Part shown: positions 1 through 8,400 of the stretch, piece by piece
Numbering within the stretch: position 1 is the first letter of the stretch
How the letters are laid out: every line of letters starts with the position of its first letter
Assembly: GCA_016935095.1 (NCBI GenBank)
Contig: JAFGRO010000079.1
Location: 1-35,397 of the forward strand
Direction of reading: 5' to 3'
DNA length: 35,397 nucleotides
Source: Candidatus Woesearchaeota archaeon
Lineage (GTDB): Archaea > Nanobdellota > Nanobdellia > Woesearchaeales > GW2011-AR15
Position numbers and translations under genes: made by a program
The notes under the pieces: generated by a model
Told to the model about the DNA's origin: nothing
The model's input: the letters and a program-made list of their open reading frames with translations, nothing else
Databases searched by the model: none

Positions 1-2392
1 CACAGGCTTCTGGTGGGCAAACGAATCCATCACCACATCCTGTCTCAACAGCTGAACAATCTCTACGACAACCATCACAATCATCTGGATTACCATCATC
101 ACAGGCTTCTCCATCTTGCACAATCCCATCGCCGCATATTCTAGGTTTACAATATTGATATTCTGTACAATCATTATCTTCACAATCCACTAATCCATCA
201 ACATCGTTATCAATATTATCATTGCATATTTTCTCAACAGTATTGTCCTTATGATTAATAATCAGCCTTAACAGAACATCTTCATAATTACCGGCAAGTA
301 TTGCATCTTTTAATTGCTCTGGCAAAGTGCATTGTTCTGTAAAAACGTCTTGTGAAGAAAAGGGTCCGCAGTCAAGTACAGGTTTCCATGAATTCTCATT
401 AAAATCAAACCATTGGACATGTATTACAGTATTTTCAGTTCTGTATTTTATTGAAAAGTCAATAGAATCAACAAACTCTGTATCTGGCTCGCCCTCGTTT
501 ACAAAGATCTGAGCTTTAAGGTCTTCCCAGTTAAGATAAATATATTCAGGATATCCTGTTATGATTACATTATTTGCAGTACAGTCTTTTAGTTTTTCTG
601 TTACATCTTCACCTGTAGGAACATTGCCTGTTCCCGGGCTCCATAAATCATCAAGTATGCCCCAGGTTAATTCAGGATCTCCATACATATATTTCCATGC
701 AAATCCATCATCAACCCCGTCATCACATATATAGCTTTTCCCGGTGATTAAACATTCCTGGATTAAGGATGGTTTGCAATACTTATTGCCGTCAATTCCG
801 CTCTGGCATAAACAGCAATCGCATGGTATTTGATTATCATTGAAATCTATGTCAAGATCCCACCCTGCTATATTTCTCAATGCATTGAAATAATTTACAT
901 GCTGCTCATGAAGCATCAGATGCTCGCAGTTGCCGTCTGTATCTTCTTTGTCGCATATTTCACTTTTTATCTTGCATTCATTATCATCATCTGAAAGGTA
1001 TTCAGGAGGTATGCACGCACCCGGATAATGATTATAATAAATATAGGGATAATTCAGCCTTATGTTTATATTCTCCGGCTCAAGCAGGTACTCAAGTTCA
1101 GGAGAATATGTCTGGTCATCAAAAGACCTTGTATCATCACATAATTCAAGTATATTTCCATCTGCATCAAATTTCTGTAAAATACCATCACCGCATGCTG
1201 TGCAGTCATCCCTACAGCCAGGATGATATCCATCCCATTGATTAATGTTTGAAGAATCACAGGTTCCTACAGGACAAGGTTTTGCATAATCACAGAATTC
1301 TTCTTCTTCCTGCCAAATACCATCTCCGCAATATGTGCAGTCTTTCCTGCAGGCAGGATGATATCCTGGATCATTTGGATCTGTTATTCCGGGGTCACAT
1401 ATTTCATAAGCTTGCTGCCAAACACCATCACCACAATATGTGCATGCATCATCTCTATAATCTTTATTCCTGCATGTCCACCATGGCTGATCAGGACACA
1501 TAATAACTCCTGGTTCAACTTCAAAACACTCATAGCTCATAGCAAAATCACAGGTTTCTCCTTTCTGAACAATTCCGTCACCGCATGCTGTGCAGTCATC
1601 CCTGCACTGTTTAAGATGCTCATTACCATTATTGGAAGGGTCAAATGCATCATCACAATATTCAATACTCTGATTAACACCATCTCCGCAATATGTACAA
1701 GCATTTTCTACAAAAGTCTTATCCCTGCAGTTGCCGTATGGATTCGCAGTTGTTCCTGCAGCTGCAGCAAAATCACAAGTCTCATCATAAGCTGATTGTT
1801 TTTTTGCATCTCCGCATGCTGTGCAGTCTTTCCTGCATTGATCATAATCCCAGTTCGGCTCATTATCTGTATCTCCGTCATCACAGAACTCACCGCCATT
1901 TATCTGGCTGTCTCCGCAACATGTGCATTTATCCCCTATGCTTCTGCAAGACTGACCATTGGCTTTGCATATCAAACCGGTATATTGACTATTATTATTA
2001 TATATTGGTCCGACATATTCACATGCTTTGTCCTTATCTGACTGCCATTCGCCATCTCCGCATTTATCAGGTTCTTCGCAAGTTCTGCAACAAGGTTTTT
2101 CATTTCCACAGCCTGGACAAACATCAGTCTGACAACAATCATTGCAAGGAATATTTCCTGTAATGCACACAGGAGTACAATGTCCACAACTTCCACAAAA
2201 AGAATTGCATGTTCCTGGAGCACAAAAACGATCTCCACACCATTCACAAGAGGGCTCTCTAGGTTTGGGCTCATATGTTGCCTCACTACCACTACACGTC
2301 CTAAGACCTAAAACAACATAAGAAGACATTATAAAAACAACTAGTAAAAGAATTATCCGAGTTATTTTAATTTTATTTAATTTTTGATTCAT
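1..2392 (-). CDS. Large secreted cysteine-rich repeat protein, 3' end beyond the window
   Basis: One uninterrupted minus-strand frame runs from an ATG at 2392 to the left edge, about 797 codons with no stop. Residues 1-30 are a signal peptide or membrane anchor (basic start, then IILLLVVFIMSSYVVLG). The rest is extremely Cys-rich. From about residue 155 it repeats a unit of the form CGDGxxQxxExCD ... CRxDCTA, at least seven times, and again near the left edge (CGDGIVQDGEACDDGN). This matches the myxococcal Cys-rich/DUF4215 disulfide repeat, known from secreted and surface proteins. A Cys-poorer segment of about 250 residues, rich in Asp, Asn and aromatics, separates the last repeats from the main block. 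The start lies one base after the stop of the upstream gene (AATTAATATG), so the two are co-transcribed. Function is unknown; an extracellular, disulfide-stabilised surface or adhesion role is inferred. Many spurious open frames on both strands here are shadows of this Cys-codon pattern. Confidence 0.85.
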   Translation of the reverse strand, partial: MNQKLNKIKITRIILLLVVFIMSSYVVLGLRTCSGSEATYEPKPREPSCEWCGDRFCAPGTCNSFCGSCGHCTPVCITGNIPCNDCCQTDVCPGCGNEKPCCRTCEEPDKCGDGEWQSDKDKACEYVGPIYNNNSQYTGLICKANGQSCRSIGDKCTCCGDSQINGGEFCDDGDTDNEPNWDYDQCRKDCTACGDAKKQSAYDETCDFAAAAGTTANPYGNCRDKTFVENACTYCGDGVNQSIEYCDDAFDPSNNGNEHLKQCRDDCTACGDGIVQKGETCDFAMSYECFEVEPGVIMCPDQPWWTCRNKDYRDDACTYCGDGVWQQAYEICDPGITDPNDPGYHPACRKDCTYCGDGIWQEEEEFCDYAKPCPVGTCDSSNINQWDGYHPGCRDDCTACGDGILQKFDADGNILELCDDTRSFDDQTYSPELEYLLEPENINIRLNYPYIYYNHYPGACIPPEYLSDDDNECKIKSEICDKEDTDGNCEHLMLHEQHVNYFNALRNIAGWDLDIDFNDNQIPCDCCLCQSGIDGNKYCKPSLIQECLITGKSYICDDGVDDGFAWKYMYGDPELTWGILDDLWSPGTGNVPTGEDVTEKLKDCTANNVIITGYPEYIYLNWEDLKAQIFVNEGEPDTEFVDSIDFSIKYRTENTVIHVQWFDFNENSWKPVLDCGPFSSQDVFTEQCTLPEQLKDAILAGNYEDVLLRLIINHKDNTVEKICNDNIDNDVDGLVDCEDNDCTEYQYCKPRICGDGIVQDGEACDDGNPDDCDGCRRDCSAVETGCGDGFVCPPEAC

Positions 2393-2393
2393 A

Positions 2394-3593
2394 TTAATTT
2401 GCCTTTTTAATTCTGAATCTATTATTTGAATTCATAAGCAGTAAGGATATCTGAATATTTTCATATGTTTCTTTTTTTGAATGATCCTTATATATTGTCT
2501 GAAATGCGCCATCTCCCTCAATATATCCTTTCAAATTAGGATAGTCAAATGAATTTTCAAGATAATATGTAATTGCCTTGCCATATTCAGGCTTATCCAT
2601 TAACTCAAATGCTTTGATACATGGAATCATACTATATAAGTCATTAATGTATTCTGGATTATCAATAAAATTCAAGGAATAGACATTATTAAAATCCACT
2701 TCTTCAAAAAACATACTTGGAAATTCCAAATAAGCTTCGTTCCCGGTTAGTTTATATAGCTTAACATGATCCAAAATCAAAAAACAAGATTCCTGTTTAA
2801 AGACTCCTTTAGCATCTGCTTTTACTTCCTGATTAATATTTGCATACCATTTATTTGCATATGTCATAACACTTCTTGCAGCATATTCATATTTAGTATC
2901 TCCGGTTAACTCAAATGCTCCAATATAGGCAAGTGCTCTTCTCCCATATTGGTCTAGTTTAGATTTTTTTAAAGCTTCATCATAATTCATATCATTAATA
3001 GTTCCCTGCATGGCTGGCAAAGGCGGTTTTTCATCATAATAATATTCTATTTCTTTCTCTTCAAAAGAAATTGGAACATATTGGTCTCCATCCTCAGTAC
3101 CTTCAATATAAAGAAGTGTTCTTTTATCAAGAATCTCAATAACCACATTTTTTAATTCAATATAAATATCATCGTTTCCATTATAATTAATTAGTATCTC
3201 AATTAATGGCGCCAAAACAAACTCATTAACATCCTGTGGAGAACTTTTATATAATTCATTTATTTCTATGAGTTTATTTTTCAATTCATTTTTATATCCT
3301 GAATCTTTCAAGGATTTAACATAAAGAATAAATGCATCATTTCTTAATTGAATAAAGTGTTTTTCAGAATTAGCTTTTTTGTTAACACATTCTTTATTTA
3401 CACACTCTCTAAATGAATAATAATTTCCTCCAGTATCCTTCATACTCTCAATAAACTCAAGATTCTTCTCTGCAATCTCAAGCCCTGTCATTTCAATATA
3501 ATCTTCTTTACCAGTTATTGCCTGATCTGTTTTTGAAGAAGAAAGTGAAAATAGAGCATAGATAATGCCTGCTATTATTACAACAGCAATCAC
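2394..3593 (-). CDS. Membrane-anchored extracytoplasmic alpha-helical (toroid-like) protein, start uncertain
   Basis: The only standard start is a GTG at 3593, which opens directly inside a hydrophobic segment (IAVVIIAGIIYALFSL). The open frame continues upstream to 3713 and encodes a typical cytoplasmic lead-in (KKGAFLANLKGSTIFFA) with no ATG, GTG or TTG. The true start may therefore be upstream, for example an ATA at 3662 (see findings). After the anchor comes an acidic linker with a CVNKECVNK pair of cysteines. From about residue 200 there are repeated helical hairpins of the type ALAYIGAFELTGDTKYEYAA, LYKLTGNEAYLEF and AFELMDKPEYGKAI. These resemble alpha/alpha-toroid proteins (glycoside hydrolase/lyase-like six-hairpin folds), but no catalytic motif is recognised. 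It sits 1 bp upstream of the giant Cys-rich gene and 154 bp downstream of the pilin-like operon, with its own TATA-like box. Function is unknown. Confidence 0.8.
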   Translation of the reverse strand: MIAVVIIAGIIYALFSLSSSKTDQAITGKEDYIEMTGLEIAEKNLEFIESMKDTGGNYYSFRECVNKECVNKKANSEKHFIQLRNDAFILYVKSLKDSGYKNELKNKLIEINELYKSSPQDVNEFVLAPLIEILINYNGNDDIYIELKNVVIEILDKRTLLYIEGTEDGDQYVPISFEEKEIEYYYDEKPPLPAMQGTINDMNYDEALKKSKLDQYGRRALAYIGAFELTGDTKYEYAARSVMTYANKWYANINQEVKADAKGVFKQESCFLILDHVKLYKLTGNEAYLEFPSMFFEEVDFNNVYSLNFIDNPEYINDLYSMIPCIKAFELMDKPEYGKAITYYLENSFDYPNLKGYIEGDGAFQTIYKDHSKKETYENIQISLLLMNSNNRFRIKKAN

Positions 3594-3706
3594 AGCAAAG
3601 AAGATAGTGGAACCTTTTAAATTAGCTAAAAATGCTCCTTTTTTGTCAGTCCCCTTTTTTATTTTTACCCCTTCCCTGGATTAATATTATCTTTTATTTT
3701 AGTTCT

Positions 3707-3718
3707 AGTTTAAATATT
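3707..3718 (-). promoter_or_regulatory. TATA-like box for the 2394-3593 gene
   Basis: On the minus strand this reads approximately aaatatttaaac, a good archaeal TATA box. A transcription start about 25 nt downstream falls near 3685. That leaves a short leader before the G-rich stretch GGGAAGGGG (about 3668-3677) and the ATA at 3662, and a leader of about 90 nt before the GTG at 3593. Confidence 0.45.
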
Positions 3719-3747
3719 TTTCGGCTAACAGTATATTTTTTTCCATA

Positions 3748-4845
3748 TCAGATGATTCTTAGTTTTGCATTGACTTTTGTGTCAGGCAAAGCCTCAATAT
3801 TTTTTTCAAGGGTTTTGCAATCATAAACCAAAAGATTATCTTCAAGAAGGACCTGGTCTGGTATTTCTGGATTTATTAAACTATATAAATCAGGGTTAAA
3901 TTCAGGATCAAATTGTATTAATGTATTGCCTTCTTCAGCATCTGATTTTACCTGGAATTTAATCTTTGCTATATTTCCAACTCCTGTTCCGCAGTCCCTG
4001 GCAATAAACCCGATTGTGATTCTTGCAAGGTCATCTCCTTTCTCAGGATAAGCTAATTCCCCACTCATATAAAAAAGAGGATATGGTTCTGCATTGTCCT
4101 CTGCACTATTTTCAGGGTCCATATAAGCAATTGCAGTCACTGGAGGTTTAAAATTTGAAAAATCAAGTCCTTCCGGCTTATTTCCAGAACCTATAATCTC
4201 ACCAAAAAGAGGATTTTCTTCTCCGGTTGTCCTGTCAATAACAGAATGCCCAATATGTTTGATTTTGTTCTCATCAAAGCTTATAGTGAACTGCACACCC
4301 CTTATATCTTCTACACAGCTCATTCTTGCATATACATAAAAGGTCTTTCCTTTACTCAAAGATGTAAATTCCTCTTCACTTTGAATAGGTAACCCGTTCA
4401 GGTCATACAGTTCAAGTGAAACCTGGTTCCTTGCTATGCGTACACCGTCAAAATTATTTTTTGTAATGCAATGATCCGTCAGATTTTGAGTTTTATCTTC
4501 AATAAATCCTCCTTTTACCTCAACAGGAAGAGCAGTAGTATAAGTCTTCGTAATTTCATAACTCTCTTTTAATTCAATATCTAAAATATCCCCCCTGAGA
4601 TATGCATTGTATTCTTTACCATTCAAATCAGCTGGGACATGAAATCTCCTGAGATAATTGTCATGAACCTGTGTTGCCAGTATTACCTCGTTTTTAATGT
4701 TTTCAGCAAAGTTCCTCATTGCTGCATAATCTTCTTCTTCTGTTATATCCGTGATTGTTGAATTGATCATAACCAAAAAGCCAAGAAAAGCTATAAAAAT
4801 CAATGTGAATATTACAATCATTTCAAATGATACCTGTGATTTCAT
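3748..4845 (-). CDS. Type IV pilin-like protein with cohesin-like domain
   Basis: The N-terminus MKSQVSFEMIVIF followed by a hydrophobic stretch is a class III signal peptide: Gln at the expected +1 of prepilin cleavage, Glu at +5, then the pilin helix. The mature protein would be inserted in or assembled at the cell surface. After a pilin-like helix with acidic residues (residues 30-60), residues about 170-340 look like a beta-sandwich. The segments VQFTISFDENKIKHIG and IAKIKFQVKSDAEEGNTLIQF are spaced as in cohesin domains (strand, 'YDP/FDENK' turn, then 'la.i.F.v...a..g.s'). Two Cys residues (SCVED, RDCGTG) could form a disulfide. The start overlaps the preceding stop as ATGA (4842-4845), so translation is coupled to the upstream pilin-like gene. 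The cohesin assignment is from pattern only; another Ig-like beta-sandwich is possible. Confidence 0.8.
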   Translation of the reverse strand: MKSQVSFEMIVIFTLIFIAFLGFLVMINSTITDITEEEDYAAMRNFAENIKNEVILATQVHDNYLRRFHVPADLNGKEYNAYLRGDILDIELKESYEITKTYTTALPVEVKGGFIEDKTQNLTDHCITKNNFDGVRIARNQVSLELYDLNGLPIQSEEEFTSLSKGKTFYVYARMSCVEDIRGVQFTISFDENKIKHIGHSVIDRTTGEENPLFGEIIGSGNKPEGLDFSNFKPPVTAIAYMDPENSAEDNAEPYPLFYMSGELAYPEKGDDLARITIGFIARDCGTGVGNIAKIKFQVKSDAEEGNTLIQFDPEFNPDLYSLINPEIPDQVLLEDNLLVYDCKTLEKNIEALPDTKVNAKLRII

Positions 4846-5735
4846 ATTGGTGTTTCGCAGTTAGGTGTTTCAGGAATTCCATCCTCAAAACAGATTCCTA
4901 ATCCTTTATCTTTTTCTGTCGGAGAACCAGGAGCAATTAATTTGTTCAGGAAACTTTGCTCGTGAATACAATTGCAGCCATTAACAGGAGAACTAAGTCC
5001 GCAATCAGGATCAGCAAGAATATCTCCCCCGCATGCAGGTAGACCAGAATCAGAAAAATCATCATATAAAAATGTTGTGCCAAAATCTCTTATCCTTTTT
5101 TTATGTTTGGGGTCATACATCCCTAAAATATTTATTTCAATTTCTTTATGGGTTTCACCTTTCCATGAAGCGATTTTATTCTTGTCTTTAAAATAATAAT
5201 TAATATCTGCTCCAATATCAAGAGTTAAAGGGTCTGTTTGTTTTAGTGAAATTATTTTTATTTCAAAAGTATCTATATCAATCCCGATTGCATCAAATTT
5301 ATTTTTTAAATGCTCTGTCATCCATATAAGATTATTTTTATTAAGGGAAAATTCAGTATTGATTAATGGATCTTCTTTTAAATTGACCCCGTGGATTAAT
5401 TCACCTTCTGTCATTGTCTTGTTCAGTTCGTTTTTTAAATCCTTATATCCTTTAAACTTCCCTGACACCCAGTATAGCCCATCATCAGTTCCCGAATAAA
5501 CCGAAGCATACCTGCTCATTGCGCCAAGAGCGCTCTTGGCTGAAACATACAGTAATCTTTCAATGTATCTTTCATCCAGATCATTAATTATTGAATTAAG
5601 GACTTCTACTCTTGTCCTTGTAGAAGCCATTTCTGATTCCAGGATAGCATATTGGGCAGTAATCCTGAAACTCAGGTAAAATATCAGGACTATAAATACA
5701 GAAAGCAATGAAAAAAATAAGCTTTTTTTATTCAT
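4842..5735 (-). CDS. Pilin-operon membrane-anchored protein
   Basis: The frame is open from an ATG at 5753, but the ATG at 5735 (MNKKSLFF) forms an ATGA overlap with the preceding stop, exactly as at the neighbouring gene junctions, and is preferred (297 residues). Residues 2-25 are a single membrane helix (SLFFSLLSVFIVLIFYLSF) without the Glu or Asp seen at +5 in its neighbours. It is therefore an anchored accessory protein or minor pseudopilin rather than a classical pilin. A helical region follows (ESEMASTRTRVEVLNSIIND), then a mixed alpha/beta domain, then a Cys-rich C-terminal tail with seven Cys (ACGGD, DCGLSS, GCNC, ICFED, NCETP), probably extracytoplasmic disulfides. No family was recognised. 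Its place in the middle of the pilin-like operon suggests a structural part of the same surface assembly. Confidence 0.8.
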   Translation of the reverse strand: MNKKSLFFSLLSVFIVLIFYLSFRITAQYAILESEMASTRTRVEVLNSIINDLDERYIERLLYVSAKSALGAMSRYASVYSGTDDGLYWVSGKFKGYKDLKNELNKTMTEGELIHGVNLKEDPLINTEFSLNKNNLIWMTEHLKNKFDAIGIDIDTFEIKIISLKQTDPLTLDIGADINYYFKDKNKIASWKGETHKEIEINILGMYDPKHKKRIRDFGTTFLYDDFSDSGLPACGGDILADPDCGLSSPVNGCNCIHEQSFLNKLIAPGSPTEKDKGLGICFEDGIPETPNCETPI

Positions 5736-6379
5736 TTTCTCTGCCATGTCCATATCTCAACTGTATATGGCCCCCAAAATTTAATATCTCCTGTATTTTC
5801 ATTTTCCCAGTATCCCATAATCACCTTTTTTGTTGAAAGAAGTATTTTTATTTTATTCCTGTCAATATCTGAATTAAATTCCTGGACATCTTCCTCATTA
5901 TTCAAATCATAAGTACCTACAGGAAAATTATGCATATTATTGCCCATTGAATTATAGATAACTTCATCTTCAATAATAAAAGCAAAGCCGTATAAATCCT
6001 TGTAGAATAATTTATTCTGATAAATCAATTCCTCTATTAAATCCCGTGCCCATTCATTTCCTTTTTTACCATGTATATCTTCATCTTCAATTTTTCTTGT
6101 ATATAATTCACCAATAACTTCCAGCATAGTATTGTCCTTGTTATTTATATAAGGGCATAATTCATTTAAAACAGTATAAGAAGGGCAATCACAGTCTTCG
6201 CATAACTCATTAATTTTTGTATTTGAAAAGATATTGATCAAATCCTGGGACAAATGCTTATTATGTATCAATACAGGCTTATTAGGGTTTGTTGCGGAGA
6301 TAAGTATAAACCCCACAAACAATATAATCACAGCTATTAATCCGTCCATTAAAAAAAAATATGCCTTTTTGTATTTCAT
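5732..6379 (-). CDS. Pilin-like membrane protein
   Basis: The start at ATG 6379 makes an ATGA overlap with the stop of the upstream gene; a longer frame from 6391 is open but less likely. The N-terminus MKYKKAYFFLMDGLIAVIIL has a short basic leader, then a pilin-type hydrophobic helix with Asp at about the +5 position, resembling archaeal type IV pilin or pseudopilin N-termini. The mature part (about 185 residues) carries a CEDCDCPSYTVLNELC cluster near residue 60, which could bind metal or form disulfides, and a C-terminal beta-rich segment ending TVEIWTWQRK. No named family was recognised. The operon position and tight coupling on both sides imply stoichiometric expression with its neighbours. 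Confidence 0.8.
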   Translation of the reverse strand: MKYKKAYFFLMDGLIAVIILFVGFILISATNPNKPVLIHNKHLSQDLINIFSNTKINELCEDCDCPSYTVLNELCPYINNKDNTMLEVIGELYTRKIEDEDIHGKKGNEWARDLIEELIYQNKLFYKDLYGFAFIIEDEVIYNSMGNNMHNFPVGTYDLNNEEDVQEFNSDIDRNKIKILLSTKKVIMGYWENENTGDIKFWGPYTVEIWTWQRK

Positions 6380-7902
6380 TGTTTTGCACATATCAATATT
6401 CTCATGTTTAATAATTCAGCTCCCAAATCAGTTTTATATAAAACCGGTTTTGACATTACAATAGTCTCAACATAAGGAGAGGTAAGGCATTCTGGTTTTG
6501 CATTAATCACTTGAAAAGACTCCTGGCCGCATTTCTGCTCTTCCTTTATATAAATCATATTGTCATCAACATCTCCTTCCCCGACATGATATTTTATATC
6601 TCCGTTTTTATCCTCAAAATAAATGCATACATCAATTTCCTTGAAATTATGTGTGTCTATATCCCCTAATATTAAAGATTGCAAATCAATTTGTAAGGGT
6701 TTGATTGGCTCATAAAAATCATTTATGCCGTTGCCGTTTGTATCAGGATTCATGGGGTCTGTACCGTATTTCAGCTCTTCCCAGTTTGACAGGTAGTCAT
6801 CATCAGGATCTCCATACTTGCATGAATCACCAAAAGGAGTCACAGCACATTCAATCGAATCAACGTTTAAATCATATTCTTCTTCCCATTTATCAGGAAG
6901 ATAATCTGAATCATCATCAGAAAAAGAAATGCCTAGTATATCCATTGTAAGCTGTGCCCCTTTTGAAAATCCATAATTGTCAGGCTCTGGCTCAAATGGA
7001 TTTGTTGTGTAAATGTTAATCTCATTTATATCATTTAATCCATCATTGTCAAAATCCCCTTTTTTTAAATCCCTTGAATAAGCCCATATATTCGGAATGC
7101 ATTTCTGGCAGCACCTTTTATAATCTCCTGAATCATCTGAACAATAATAATCAGGGTAAAAACCAAGAGGAGTGCATTTTTTTAATTTTGTATTGTCAAG
7201 CCAAAAGCCTGTAAATATTGTATTTATTGTTCCATCAAATAAATCATTTGAATTATAATCTTCATTATAATGTCCCATTCTATACTCATAAGGCAGGTTA
7301 CACTCTGTATCAGAAGGAGAATATGGAGGACCCCAATCATTCGGATTATCAAAAAAGGAATCACCATCTATATCTTCATAAGCATAGTCCAATGTATCCG
7401 GGCTGTCATAATCATCAATCCCGTGTTTTTCTTCCCAGTAGTCATCTAAACTATCCCCTATTATATTGCCTGCCCAGACATCATTATCCCTTGGCTTAAT
7501 TAATGAATTATTAGGGAGGGTGCCTCTTCTTAATTCCTCAAAATCAGTAAAATTATCAAAATCTGAATCCGGGCTGTTAATCTCAACAGATATTCCTTTT
7601 GATATCAAGGCTTCTTCTCCATAATCACTTAATCCGTCAGAATCAGTATCTTTGATTTTATAGGATATATTTGCAAATAATTTCAGTTTATTTTCATTCA
7701 CTTCATAATTTTCCAGGAAATTAATCCTGTTATTCTGGATATTTTCTATATTGCTGAAAACAAAATCTGCTTCTATGTTAAGTGTTTTTCTCTGTTTTAA
7801 AAAAGGAATCCCTCCAAGCGCATAGAAAAAGACAGATAAAGCAATCATATATATTATAAATCCAAGGACCAGGTCCATGCTGATTATCTGGGATTTTTTC
7901 AT
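6376..7902 (-). CDS. Pilin-like protein with thrombospondin type 3-like calcium repeats
   Basis: The N-terminus MKKSQIISMDLVLGFIIYMI resembles a class III signal peptide with Asp replacing the usual Glu, followed by a membrane helix. The long acidic ectodomain contains at least four Asp-rich repeats of the form DxDxDGLxDxxE: DTDSDGLSDYGEEAL near residue 85, DFDNDGLNDINEI near 290, DDDSDYLPDKWEEEY near 335 and DPDDDYLSNWEELKYGTDP near 365, followed by DTNGNGINDFYE. These are thrombospondin type 3-like calcium-binding repeats, common in stiff extracellular stalks. A Cys cluster (RCCQKC) lies near residue 265. It is the first gene of the four ATGA-coupled pilin-like genes and starts 33 bp after the HEPN gene. 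A calcium-stiffened tip or stalk subunit is inferred. Confidence 0.85.
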   Translation of the reverse strand: MKKSQIISMDLVLGFIIYMIALSVFFYALGGIPFLKQRKTLNIEADFVFSNIENIQNNRINFLENYEVNENKLKLFANISYKIKDTDSDGLSDYGEEALISKGISVEINSPDSDFDNFTDFEELRRGTLPNNSLIKPRDNDVWAGNIIGDSLDDYWEEKHGIDDYDSPDTLDYAYEDIDGDSFFDNPNDWGPPYSPSDTECNLPYEYRMGHYNEDYNSNDLFDGTINTIFTGFWLDNTKLKKCTPLGFYPDYYCSDDSGDYKRCCQKCIPNIWAYSRDLKKGDFDNDGLNDINEINIYTTNPFEPEPDNYGFSKGAQLTMDILGISFSDDDSDYLPDKWEEEYDLNVDSIECAVTPFGDSCKYGDPDDDYLSNWEELKYGTDPMNPDTNGNGINDFYEPIKPLQIDLQSLILGDIDTHNFKEIDVCIYFEDKNGDIKYHVGEGDVDDNMIYIKEEQKCGQESFQVINAKPECLTSPYVETIVMSKPVLYKTDLGAELLNMRILICAKQ

Positions 7903-7935
7903 TCTGCCTCTTTTTTATAACCTTTATTTTTATTT

Positions 7936-8400
7936 CTAAAAAAATTTCGAAACTTTTTCTAAATAATAGTTTATCTCTTTCTGGGTTGAATTGCATAAAT
8001 TATATAATTCAATATAAAAATCTTTAAGGTCTGTATAATTCTTATTAATTTCCTCTTTTTTTGATAATATCAAATAATACTGGCTGTCAATTCTCGCATC
8101 TCTGAATTTTTTTATGTTTTTTGTTAATTCTTCTTCTCCTGTCAAATAATTAAAAATTTCAATAGAACAACTATGATTTTCAGATTTTATTCCAATCTTC
8201 TGCAAAAATGCATATATTGCATAGTAAGCCGAGTAATAAGTCATTACTGACGCCCATAAATGACCTTCTTCATCAATAAGCTGTTTCACTCTTTTTAAAG
8301 TATTTTCTGACTGTTTGAGATAACGATTAGAAATTTCAGTATTAGGATTAATGTTTTTAAGACCGTTTTTTATTTTTTTGCATTTAATTATCCATTTCAT
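7936..8400 (-). CDS. HEPN-domain protein (putative toxin of a MNT/HEPN pair)
   Basis: This 154-residue all-helical protein follows the HEPN pattern. There is a central helix with VMTYYSAYYAIYAFLQKIGIK (residues about 51-72), a conserved NH after it (ENHSCSIEIF), and a later helix FRDARIDSQYYLIL at the place where HEPN proteins carry 'R..ADY'. The usual ribonuclease motif Rx4-6H is not visible: the Arg in RDARIDSQYY is not followed by His. It may therefore be an NTase-modified substrate or a non-canonical HEPN. The start overlaps the nucleotidyltransferase stop as ATGA (8397-8400), the standard order for a MNT/HEPN module. The pair sits between pilin genes. Family membership is fairly certain; toxin activity is inference. 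Confidence 0.8.
   Translation of the reverse strand: MKWIIKCKKIKNGLKNINPNTEISNRYLKQSENTLKRVKQLIDEEGHLWASVMTYYSAYYAIYAFLQKIGIKSENHSCSIEIFNYLTGEEELTKNIKKFRDARIDSQYYLILSKKEEINKNYTDLKDFYIELYNLCNSTQKEINYYLEKVSKFF

Noticed and set aside
1249-2292. Several long plus- and minus-strand open frames inside the first 2.4 kb
   Set aside because: They are shadows: the continuous minus-strand frame from 2392 encodes a coherent signal peptide and regular Cys-rich repeats, while the others give low-complexity His/Leu or Cys/Ile strings with no motif.
6376-7902. Calling the Asp-rich repeats a dockerin domain
   Set aside because: Spacing and the number of repeats fit thrombospondin type 3-like repeats better than the paired 22-residue dockerin pattern; a cohesin-dockerin pair was therefore not claimed as a feature.
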